DNA from: Brachypodium distachyon
Lineage: Eukaryota > Streptophyta > Magnoliopsida > Poales > Poaceae
Length of the DNA stretch: 64,000 nucleotides
Direction of reading: 5' to 3'
Assembly (NCBI RefSeq): GCF_000005505.3
Contig: NC_016133.3
Span: forward strand, 40,389,237 to 40,453,236
Shown piece after piece: positions 1-10,200 of the stretch (position 1 is its first letter; each line of letters begins with the position of its first letter). The notes beneath the pieces were generated by a model that had not been told where the DNA came from, searched no databases, and saw nothing but the letters and a program-made list of their open reading frames with translations. The position numbers and the translations under genes are program-made.

Positions 1-178
1 AACCTTATCAGCCACCAATCTGCGCAATCCCCATGCAAGACCATGATTGCCAATATGCCACGAGTCGAAACAAGAGTATGGTGGGCCAATTTGTTCAATG
101 ACAACTATTCCATTGGACAGAACACATAGAAGATGGACAGATGACATCACAAGACTCGTAAGATAAAATAAAAAAAGC
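1..178 (-). CDS. Possible exon of an unidentified gene running off the left edge
   Basis: On the minus strand a reading frame stays open from about 178 to the window edge, roughly 59 codons. It follows a good acceptor: a TTTGCAG whose AG lies at 180-179, with a second, pyrimidine-rich possible acceptor about 20 bases further in. The predicted peptide starts hydrophobic (a stretch around LVMSSVHLLCVLSNGIVVI) and continues with a Trp/His/Gly-rich part (SWHIGNHGLAWGLRRL). The composition looks protein-like, but I do not recognise a family, and no donor or start codon can be checked because the frame leaves the window. It could also be a chance open frame of this size. It lies downstream of the fucosyltransferase gene on the same strand, more than 4 kb away, so it would be a separate gene. 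Confidence 0.28.
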
Positions 179-309
179 CTGCAAACATTGTATTGTTTGG
201 TTTGCACCACGAACATTATTATGATTTCAAATAAGTTAACCATTTCCCTCACATTGGCAAACTTTTTTTTTCCGATTGTCTAAGAAGCACCGAGTATTTT
301 TTTTTGGAT

Positions 310-486
310 ATGTCTATTTCTCAGTCAACTTAAAAATAGTTATTTCTCAGTCGACGATCATAGCCATCCAATTAAGATTTTTTCATCTTTTATATTTATA
401 CGAATCTTGCACGAATATTAGTTATTGGATGGTTGTTAGCATCGACTTAGAAATAGTTATTTTTCAGCCGCCTTAGAAATAGCAAA
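310..486. mobile_element. MITE-like fold-back element
   Basis: Two arms form an imperfect inverted repeat. The left arm (about 326-372) carries an AATAGTTATTTCTCAGTCGA core followed by a CCATCCAA segment. The right arm (about 424-476) carries the complementary order, TTGGATGG followed by CGACTTAGAAATAGTTATTT. The element is short, AT-rich and has no coding frame of note, as expected for a non-autonomous DNA element. The superfamily and target duplication were not resolved by eye. Confidence 0.55.
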
Positions 487-2936
487 AGCGTATTTTTTAG
501 CTACACAGTACTCAAATCCTAGCATTTAAATCTCTGTAGATCGATCTCCACCATCTTCATCTTATCAGAGCAGATGATGTCGGATGTGCAGCATTTTCGA
601 AAGACCGGGCTATGGTTTAAGTTGACGGTTTTAGAAGGTTCAATATTTAATAATAATATGTGGTGTCAGAGTTTAAGGTTCAGGTCGAACCATGCCCCTT
701 TGTCCAGGATTTAAGATGGACTTCTTCTGTCTAACAGAAAATTCTCTCGAGTACTTGTTAGGTATAAAAAAAAGTTGGGCAATCTCATGTGCGAATTGTG
801 TGAGTCTCTCTTCCTTCCTAGTGTTGCATCTTGCTCCGTGACACTGGACGGTGTAAATGGAAACTATGTGTTTAACATAAAATGGAAAGAACAGAGAAAA
901 GGTTTCATGGTAGCACTACTACATCTGTTAGTGCTTTAACTGTCCGCGTGACATGTTTTCCCATGCATGATCTCCACTCTCGAGGCTACACAGAATCCGG
1001 CGTCTGTAGTGCAAACGGATCGAACCGCATTTCCGGGTGGATTGTCACTCGTCATGTAATCGGCCGGTGTAAAGTTAGCACTGTCTTTTTGGCGAAAACA
1101 ACCTAAGGGCACTCAGCCCACTCAGTACTCATCTTAGTTGTCAGACTGTAGATCATCGCAGGATAAAGATCACATCTTTATATTGACCTTTCTCGTGTTA
1201 TTAAATCTGTCTATCGAGATGATGAGGCTTCTATATGCCACTGCTCACTAGTACTCTTATACACTTTAGTGGGTCTCTTCCAACATCAAATGGCTTATGG
1301 CACTAGTGACCTGCCGGGCGCATCATCTTTGCAAGATATTTCCTCGGCTGATGTACTCACGTACTCCACACAAAAGAAAGCATCTTCCGTTTCTAAAGCA
1401 CCTAATAATAGTTCTAATATGTGTCAGAATTTTCCTGCAGCTGCGATATAATTATCCAGCGAGGATGGCTGACAGAAGAGCACGGAGGATGCCCCCACGA
1501 GGAAGAACAAACGTGCTGTTGGCCGGCCAGACGGAGATGATTCAATTCCTACGTTGACAATGTCATTATTATATTATGCTTTCCGAAGAAGAAAAACAAC
1601 CATTACCATCTGACCATCTCTTCAGACAAACTCGATGGGAAGGAAAATGAAATGAGGTTCCTTTTCTAAGCTGCAGTAGTAACCACACATGAGCTGCCTG
1701 CTGAGACCCACAGCTAGCTAGCGTGCGGCCGATCGCCACGCGTACTGGATCGTACTGACCTGAAGCTCCAGTTCAGGGAGTGATCTGACGCGCCGATGGA
1801 AGGAAAGAAACATGCATGGCCAGATGCTCGATCGGATCGTATCATATATGCCAACAACCGCTGTTCTAGTTCGGTCGGTCACTGCTGTCGAGTGAGTTGG
1901 CATCCCGTCTTTTTCCTGGGGTTCAGACAAAGGTGTTGGAGTCCAGCTAGCGGGGGAGTACTTGCAGTGACGAGGCAAGCACGGCGGCAAGGTAGCTAGC
2001 GCAGGAGGGACAAGGCATTACGGCAGGGGCATGTCGCAAACCGAGCATTGCTTCTCCTTCCCTTTCCAGCATCCTCGAGTTACCTGCATGATTGACTGGA
2101 TCGAGCCTGCAGAGACCATATAGAGTTGTGAACTGGTCATGGAACTTAAAAAATGTTGTGAACTGGTCACATGAGTTTGGCAAGTTATGCGTCCATGTAA
2201 AGTTGTACTCCACCGCCCGTAGATTTCGACCAGGGGTGGAGACAGGCCCCAGGCAGCAGTGGCCGCGGTTAGTGGATATCGTTGTACTATCATTAGCCCA
2301 CCTACGATTAAACCTCAGGATTTAACGTCATGTTGTCTAATCCTAATCCATGCGGATTATTTGTAGTTGACGTCCCCGAGTCTTCATCATTGACTTTGTA
2401 AATCTCATTTCTTGGCGGTTTAGTTTTCAGCTGAAGCTGTTTGAATACGCGTATGCGATTATCTGCACAAATGTTTTCAGGTCTACTTACGCTGCGTTTC
2501 TCGTAGAATTGAGCAGCAGGAGCAGAATTCCCCCTTGTGCATCATGATCTGATGATCCACGATGAATCAAGGTATCGACCGGCAGCGCTGGCCGCTGGGC
2601 CACGCCGGGCAACGGTGGCCGGGGAATCTTCTGCACGTCAATCATTCGTCAATCTGGGAGATCTGGAGATATCGACACGTGGAATATGGTGCCCTCCTTT
2701 TTCTGGTGTCGTGCCCGCTCGGCGAAATCTGGTCGCTGCAACACGGTGAATTGCTGACTGTGTGAGGGAGAGAGAGAGGGACCGGTGCTGGGCTCCAGGG
2801 CCAGCTAAGCCACCAACAAGACTGCCAATGTCACTCGCCTGTTCCATGCTTGTGCATGTAAGCTGGCAATGCTCCCCGGCATTCGCTGCGACAGTGCACC
2901 AAGATGGCTAACTGAACAGAACCACGTGGTTGGTAC
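487..2936. other. Intergenic DNA, no supported gene
   Basis: Only short unconnected frames occur. The one with somewhat protein-like composition is 1,269-1,451 on the plus strand (60 codons, rich in Ser, Ala and Gln), but it lacks splice context and I do not recognise it. No tRNA, rRNA or strong repeat was seen. Confidence 0.5.
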
Positions 2937-3173
2937 AAAAGATTAAACAGAATCCCGTCTCAGCAACCGTTTGTTTGGGATTCTGTTTAATCTTTTGGTG
3001 CTTTTAGCAATATCAAAATCACTTTTTCTGTTTACACATGAAGCTGAGAAGCACTCTCACCAAAAGCACGTCCGGAGATGCTGCTCAACTTCATGTGTAA
3101 ATGGGAAAAGTGTTTTTGAAATTGCTAGAAGCACCAAAAACTGAAGCAGAAGCCAAAAAAAACGGGGCCTTAG
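2937..3173. repeat. Double fold-back, MITE-like
   Basis: Two nested hairpins are visible. The first is a perfect 20-bp inverted repeat (2,937-2,956 against 2,977-2,996) around a 20-bp loop. It is followed directly by a longer imperfect one, whose left arm starts GGTGCTTTTAGCAAT at 2,997 and whose right arm ends AATTGCTAGAAGCACC near 3,135. The right end (ACGGGGCC then TTA) and the left (CAACCGTTTGTTTGGG) resemble Tourist/PIF-type MITE ends, but no clean target duplication was found. Confidence 0.5.
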
Positions 3174-3292
3174 TAGGGACAGATTGTTGAGGCTGAAGCA
3201 TCATTCAATCCCAGATGACTAGTTGTAGGGTCCAGTTAGGAAAGGAAAAACGCAAGGAATATGGAATGTTGGACTATTTACGAGGTTAATTT

Positions 3293-3471
3293 GATATACG
3301 ACGCTGCAATTTTGGCGAATTTGAAAAACGCACTGCAATTATCATCTTTTGAAAAATGCCACCACAATTTTGTAGATTCTTCTAAAAATGCGACTCAAAT
3401 GAGTTGAAAGATACCATATTTCAAAGGATAAAAATTGTAGTGACGTTTCCAAAATTGCAATGACATATATC
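3293..3471. mobile_element. Small MITE with 23-bp terminal inverted repeats
   Basis: The left end (GATATACGACGCTGCAATTTTGG) and the reverse complement of the right end (GATATATGTCATTGCAATTTTGG) agree at most of 23 positions, and they bracket about 180 bp of AT-rich non-coding DNA that repeats the theme 'TGCAATT / AAAATTG' internally. The size and ends fit a non-autonomous DNA transposon. The superfamily is unknown to me, and no target duplication is obvious. Confidence 0.5.
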
Positions 3472-4243
3472 AACGAAGACATAGTTCATCAGAATTTTCA
3501 TTGAAATTTCTTATGAACATGAGCTTTGCTTACGAGTTCTGGAGGAAAACAAAAATGAGAACCTCATGTTTTCTCCTCGTATTAATGTATTTATTGCTTG
3601 CTATTTTGGACATAAACCGTATTCCTCATGTTTTCTTCCAAACTGCTAATTCTTTGATGCTTGCTATTTTGGACAGAAACTGCATTTTTTTTTGTTGCTT
3701 GCTGTTTTGGCTATCTTTTTATTTTGTACTGTAATTCGTAGATGGGTATGACATAAGTTCTTTCTCAACAAATCTACAGTACTAATATTTCCAGCAGTGA
3801 CAAATAAAAGTACCTTTGTGTATTTGTAAAATATTGAACCAATACGACATAGTATGTGGGAGTATCCAGCTTCATGAATATTTGAGCTGTTCAGCATCAA
3901 CTCTTAACACAACTTGGACCAAATTTAAAACATTGATGCAAAGTCTAGCACTGTCATTAGAAGCGGGGCTTCGTTTCGTCCCCATGGGTGTCTGCCAAGT
4001 CCTTAGCAGTTACCACAACCCTTGTTAACTGTTTCTCAAAAAGCCAAAATAGAACTCGACAAACAATGAAATTTACAGCCCGTATATCACAACGCCTACA
4101 GAGTTGTGATTTAGCATCAACATTGATGCTACATTAAGCATGTATCTGTTGCTACGTAAGTATTCTAACTTACAATACAGCAGAAACGCAGTACACACAG
4201 TACAAGTTTGGAGCTGCCAGAGGCAAAAATAGCTACATTGTAG

Positions 4244-7200
4244 TTATACAAAAATTACCTCAAGCTTTGCACAGGGATGATCTTTAATGTATTTAGCAAG
4301 CTCAGTATCATCACTAAATCTAAATTTGTATAATGCCTGCCGTTCTGTAAGACCGATTGGATAAATTCTGTACACCTTCAACTCGTCTCCACCTCGAATG
4401 CTTGCTGGTCTTTCATCCTTCCATACAGGAACATGGTTGAGAGATCTAAATTTAGCATGCACTGCAGACTCCAAAGCTCCCAAAGTTAATTCGTCCGATC
4501 TGCATGGCATTAGATAGGGAACAAGTTTAAGGCAGACAGAAAACAAACCATTAGAAAAGTTTGCTGATTTCGTTGCCAAAATAACTCGACTGTGTAATGG
4601 AAGGTAAGTAGCTAAGATCCTACACAACGGCAATAGCAGTAGCTGAGCAAAATATGCACCATTCTGAGAAAATAATCACAAGGGGGGTTAAGACTACATG
4701 ATCGAAAGTTGTCCTTGTTCTTCTTGGCTCTTTATGATGGCAACTGTAAATACCAATCAGTAACACAGGGTAAGCACGAGTACTTCCGTACCTTAGATAA
4801 ATGCTCTCTGTCTTGAACCGACCTCTTTCCCTGACATATAAGTGGTATACTGTTCCCTTTTTGCTGGAACAACTACACGGGCGATTCATAAATTTGGGAG
4901 TCCTTTCTTCTTTTTCATGAATCTTCGTAGCGATATGTATGCAAAGGCGACAGGATGAATGAACTGCTGCCATATCAATAAGTGCCTTGAAAGAATCGGA
5001 TGGACCATCATACTTCCACCTACAGAAGCAAAACAAAGAATTACATTATTTGAGTACACCGACATGATGACATTATTAATAATGCAGAGTTACATTAGAA
5101 TGAAGTCCCCATCAGTTATAACCTAAAGCCTAACTCAAGCAGGTCTGTGTGGTTTAAGACTGTAGCTGGTTGTTTTCATGTAGTTGCAACAGTCACAGTA
5201 AGGATTGCATAGTAAGCTTGAGTACCAGGTGCTAGAGCCACAGTAGAGCCTCTCCAGATGGGGAAATTCATCCATTGAGCAGTCATTTGGTTCCTTGAAA
5301 AGTCATGTATTTACCAAATATGATTGCTGCATTATCTTGATGGAACAAAAAAAAATGCAGTATTCGGTCTTGCAGATATTGACCATGATTGTGCCTAAAT
5401 TTAGCAATAGAACAAAAGCGGTTCCAACAAAATGATTGGTGCATGATACATATACGTATTACTTTCAGGGCTGAGGTCAACAGGGAAAGTAGTATATCTA
5501 CCTCAAAGATTGATTAAAAGCATCAGGACTTGATGCAATATGCTTCATTTTCCTAGCAACTGAGATAACATCATCAAGCTCCTTAATGTGTAATATTGCA
5601 CCTTCTCCTGGAGAAAACTCTTGAATATTCGGAGCACCAACGACAACCGGAATGGCCCCTGTAGTGAAATGTAAATCAAATATTGACAATCCCTTCCATT
5701 CCAGCTACAAATTCAAACTTCATAAACTTAAATTGAAAATCAACAGCTGGACTTAAGTTAAGAAAAATTGGTAGCAAGATAAGAAAGAGTCATGAGTAAA
5801 CATGGAAAATCTATAATTACAGAAATCGTAATTCAATAAATCATTTGGAAGATGCTACTACTGTTCCAGTTTCTTGAAGAAGATCGTTTTACAACACACT
5901 TTGATGAGATGGTAGATTTTTCCATAGATCCAAATGTTTTCGAATAAACTAGCAACACTCAGTTAATCAATTACATTACCACATAATGGAAACAAAGACT
6001 ATAGTCATGAGGCGCAACATTTTTACACATACTCAGCAGTCAGCACACAGTGGTTAATGAATTTACCAATGCAAATTGTGTGGGTGGGTAGATATGCACT
6101 AGGGTTTGGGTGAAAGTGGTTAATAGCATTAGATTATTACCTGTTACCAATGACTGAAAAAACTTCTCTGTAACATAATCTTCCTCATTAGAATTCTCAA
6201 AAGCCAAGCTGAATTTGTAGCGCTTCAAAGTATCCACTTTGTCCACTGCAGCCAAGAAGGAAAAGAAGTACGCATTACATTGACTTCCATAAATAAGTTG
6301 TAATATAACAGCATAAATTCTGCATTGCATAAAAGCATGACGTCTCATGGTCCTCATGTCTCATAGAAGCACCTACACCACCCTCCAATTCCAAATACTC
6401 CCTCCGTCCCGAATTAACTGACGTGGATTTGATGAATCAAATCCACGTCAGTTAATTCGGGACGGAGGGAGTATAAGTCACCTTAGAATCCGTACCAATA
6501 CAAACATTTTTTATTTGATCATCAGTATTAAAGGAAGTATATAAATTGGTCACATGAAATTGATGTTACTAGATTCATACAGAAATATACTTCCATTGTT
6601 CATATCTTTTGGGAATTGTAGTATTGCAGAGATGGCAACCGAAGTGATACGCAAAGCAGTTAATGTTTGCAATCAAAGGGAGTAATAACTATATTAGTGT
6701 AACAAATAAGACTCCATTAGTGAAGTTGGACCTAACAGTGTCTTCATTGTTGCAATAGGTTGAACCTATAAGCACTTCATGCCGTCTAATACTAGGCAAA
6801 CCCCTTGTCAGTTACTCAATTTAAACAGAAAATGGGGACCATGGCCATTATGCTTGAACCTTTGTGAAGTAAGACAATGACTGATGAATCACGAATGACA
6901 CTGCTAGTCACATCATTAAATTCTGGTAGCAGCAGAAAGTCTAAAAAAGAATCTGGCAGCAGCATCTTTTTTCCAAGAAAAACGACCAAGATAACCAGAA
7001 ATTATGCACACATATTGGGGTACAAAAGAAGTGAATAGACGAGCCAAATGTGAAGTTGGCAGTGCTCACAAGTGCATAAGTGACAGTGCTACTCGATCTC
7101 AAACTTCTAGCAGCGATATGTTTTCCGGACAATAGTTAATCCATTTTTACGATAAATATTTTTTTAAGAAATGGTCAGGACAACTAGCAAATCCATTTTT

Positions 7201-9959
7201 ACGAGAAGTGATCGTCCCAGGTTTGACCTGAGAAGGTGCGGTAGTCAGAACCTCATAAACACGAATTACAAGCACATCTGTAGGTTGAAAGCACTGAATA
7301 TACAAGTCAAATGTGAAGTTAGCAGTTGCTCACTACCAAAGTACTCCCTCCGATCCATAAAAAGTGTCGGGGCTTTAGTACAAAGTTAATGTTATACTAA
7401 CTTTGTACTAAAGCCCCGACACTTATTATGGATCGGAGGGAGTATATTCTAAATCCAAAACCCTGAACATGTCATTCTTCAAAAATCCATGCTGGAGATA
7501 CGGTCTTCTGAGCACAAAAGAGCATATTCAACGTTTGTTTATAAGCTGTATATGCAGTAATATGAATATGCATAACAAAATGCTGAGAACATGTATACCT
7601 TTGCCATCACGGTTACGGTGACAGGCACCATATGAATCGATTTTTATATCCAACTTTTCAAGCATCTCAAGCGCTTGCAACCGGAAGTTGCGTGCACCAC
7701 AGTTGGAAATAAAGGCTGCAGCTAGGGCTTCTTCAGTCTTTGGAGGCACGGGTGCCATGATATCATATTCAGCCCATGAAAAGTAGCCAACTGGCACATC
7801 TGAGGAGAGGCTGGTTGTCATCACAATTTGGTACCCTCTCCTGTGACAGAAAGGATTAGAATTGTCCAGTAAATTAGAATTGTGATCATCAGAACAAATC
7901 ATAGATGGATCAAACACAATGGTTCAACAGTTGGGCATACATCTATGTCTATATCTATACTATCTATTAATTTACAGTTGGTGTCCGCTGGTGTCTCTTC
8001 ATCCACAACTCTCTACTACCACCCCATTAATGGGCCTAGCCCTAACGGTCTGATAATTATCAATCAAAAATTTAAACATAAATAATTTGTAAAGACTGTA
8101 GCAACGAATCAGGCACTTAGCTAGTAATGATAATATGGTTCATAACGAGGATAACGTATTTAACAGTGTTTATTTAAATTTTCCTTAAACTGATGATGGT
8201 GAAAATACGAAAGAAATTGCTCTGATATCTAAACGCAATAGAAAGCTAAAGTTTGCACATCCTATTTTAAACGAGGATTCTAGGAGCCTAGGATGGAGAG
8301 TCAAAAAATTGTATATATATAGAAACACATAATGGTCCAATTAGCACTGGAATTTATTCCGCGTGCACTAAATAAGTTTTGTCATGTCATTTCCAACATG
8401 CGACAATAATAACTGGAAATCACCAATCTAAATTAACTTGGCTCTTACCCACCCTCGAGCCGCATTAATATTGTTCTCTGAATAATATTGAGACGATTCC
8501 ATCGATCTGAGTATACTCTCTACGGAAGGATCCGGGGCGATTCCAAAAGTAGCATCCGGTGTCTTACTAGCTGAAAACCCAAAGTCACATCCTACAGAAC
8601 ATTTATTCCAATCCTGAGAAGGGGGGGAAATGCATAAGCATTGGAAAACAACAACAAAGAGAAAAAAAGAAAAAGATGGAGACATTAATGATGTACAGTG
8701 TAGACATGCAGTATCAGGTATGATTCAGTAAACAACAATGACACACAACAATAAAATGACCAACGCATTGTAATGAATAAGGTATGCAGTTCAGCATGAA
8801 GTTGAAGGGATATTTAACATTGCTAACATTTCCTTTGCTTTCAGAAAGTGTTCTTTGACTAACACACTAGTGTACTTGCCCCCACTTTCTTGTTTCGTGA
8901 TGACAAGTTTACAACAACATGGCACCATATTCGTGCCAGTCTATTTTCAATATAACAATATCCAATATCACTAACTCTTTATTACCATGAAAAAGATGTC
9001 AATGACAGCTACTAAATAGTATATTCAAATTTCCATTGTTTCTCTGCTGCTGAGATTCGAACTGAACCTTTGAATTATTAATTAGGAATGCAATTGGGAT
9101 GGGTGCTTGATCACTACAAGGAACATGTGCATAGATGCTAGTGAAAATTGCATCCCTAAGTAATATCCCTCCGTTCCATATTAATTATCGCTGATTTAGT
9201 ACATGAAATTGGCGATGTATAGATAACATGACCAGCTGAGCCTTTGCACAAGCTGTAATTTGTAGGGCCAGAAGCTCAACGGTTCCATAATCCATTTGGA
9301 ACAGGTTGTGTTGTTAAGAGATAAACATATATGACAGCATGAAAAGGCCCTTGTCCACTTAAGAGTTTCATCTGATAGCTTTTAAGTTTGCCAACTACTA
9401 GTTCAAAACGTTCATCAGGTGGTTAAATAGCAAGTCACCAAGTATGGCACTGAGTCTCTAGTTTTTTCGAGAGGGACCAGTGGAACTTATACAGCCATCT
9501 TACTGATGTTTCCCAATTATGCGTTGTAAAAACCAAACGGTAACCCGATTAAGCAGCAGATCCGTGGAGCCCGTCGGTACCAAATGTAGAGCACGAGGGA
9601 AGGGACAAGCCACGGACCTTGGCAGCGCCGCCGACGAGGACGGGGTCCCTCTCGAAATCGCGGTCGTAGGGCACGGCGTCCTCCCTCTCGAGCCGCTCCT
9701 CGCACTGCCGGATCTCGCGGTCGTCGCCGCCGCCGTCGTCATCGTGCCCGCTGCCCGGGGGCGCGTCCACGCCCCAGGTAGCGGAGCTGCGGTAGAAGGA
9801 GGTGGTCCAGCTCTCGACCGCGGCGACGTTCTTCGACATGTCGAGGCGGCCGAGGAACGCGATCTCGCCGAGGAAGGCGGCGCCGACGAGGAGCGGGACC
9901 AGCCACACATAGCGCCGGCGCCGGCTCGCCGCCTGGGCCTGCGAGTTGGAGCCCTTCAT
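4244..9959 (-). CDS. FUT11: Core alpha-1,3-fucosyltransferase (GT10), complete, seven exons
   Basis: The enzyme transfers fucose from GDP-fucose in alpha-1,3 linkage to the innermost GlcNAc of N-glycans in the plant Golgi. Exons by splice sites and frame are complement of 9618-9959, 8453-8613, 7599-7840, 6141-6245, 5502-5658, 4792-5019 and 4244-4499. They sum to 1,491 bases, giving 496 residues and a stop, close to Arabidopsis FUT11/FucTA. All introns are GT-AG and the phases agree. The N-terminus is short and basic, then has one membrane anchor (about residues 18-38, from YVWLVPLL), as in type II Golgi proteins. The GT10 donor-site motif [13 protein letters not shown] is at 264-276, followed by [12 protein letters not shown]. 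The CxxC of this subfamily (SCRLC) is near 359-362. The protein ends in CAKLEVIFV as in other plant members. The exon 3 acceptor has a 3-base alternative. No broken residue was seen. The reading by family alignment in memory is strong. Confidence 0.95.
6398..6471. mobile_element. Stowaway MITE in a fucosyltransferase intron
   Basis: This is a near-perfect 74-bp palindrome with the CTCCCTCCGTCC terminus, flanked by TA on each side (6,396-6,397 and 6,472-6,473), which is the Tc1/mariner target duplication. It lies in the intron between exons 3 and 4 of the fucosyltransferase gene, far from the splice sites. The virtually uninterrupted hairpin suggests a young copy. Confidence 0.93.
7344..7442. 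mobile_element. Second Stowaway MITE in the same intron
   Basis: This element of about 99 bp starts CTCCCTCCGATCCAT and ends with its reverse complement, and its arms pair almost completely (the GGGGCTTTAGTACAAAGTTA part against TAACTTTGTACTAAAGCCCC). TA dinucleotides flank it at 7,342-7,343 and 7,443-7,444. It is in the same intron as the MITE at 6,398 but is a different subfamily by its internal sequence. Confidence 0.93.
9168..9215. mobile_element. Stowaway remnant, one end only
   Basis: A TCCCTCCGTTCCATATTAAT end followed by ATCGCTGATTTAGTAC matches the usual left end of Triticeae Stowaway MITEs. The matching right end is not found nearby, so this is a broken copy in the first intron of the fucosyltransferase gene. 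Confidence 0.55.
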
Positions 9960-10200
9960 TTGTGTTCGGCCGGCACCGCTCCGCCGGTCGCCTCGCCGAT
10001 GGCGGCGATGGGTGGGGCCGTGGGGAGATCGGGAGGAGCAGGAGAGGAGAGGAGAGGAGAGATGAGATGCGCGGGGAGGGGGAAGTGGGCGGAGTTGTTA
10101 GAGTTGGTCGAGGCTTGTTGAAGTTGACAATTGGGAACTCTTGGTCAAACACCACTATTTCTAGCAAAATTTGTTCAGCAGCAACTGCGTTGCGCTGAAC
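9960..10200 (-). promoter_or_regulatory. 5' leader and proximal promoter of the fucosyltransferase gene
   Basis: Upstream of the start codon the minus strand is strongly pyrimidine-rich (10,030-10,085: repeated CTCTCC units, GGAGAG on the plus strand), as common in grass 5' leaders, then the base composition becomes AT-rich. No unambiguous TATA box was found, so the transcription start is not fixed. Confidence 0.45.

Noticed and set aside
1269..1451. Frame of 60 codons with plausible protein composition
   Set aside because: It is too short, lacks an acceptor or donor, and no family was recognised; kept only as a remark in the intergenic entry.
9519..10121. Open frame of 200 codons on the plus strand, opposite to exon 1 of the fucosyltransferase
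   Set aside because: It is a composition shadow of the GC-rich first exon and leader; no domain, and the minus-strand gene explains the sequence.
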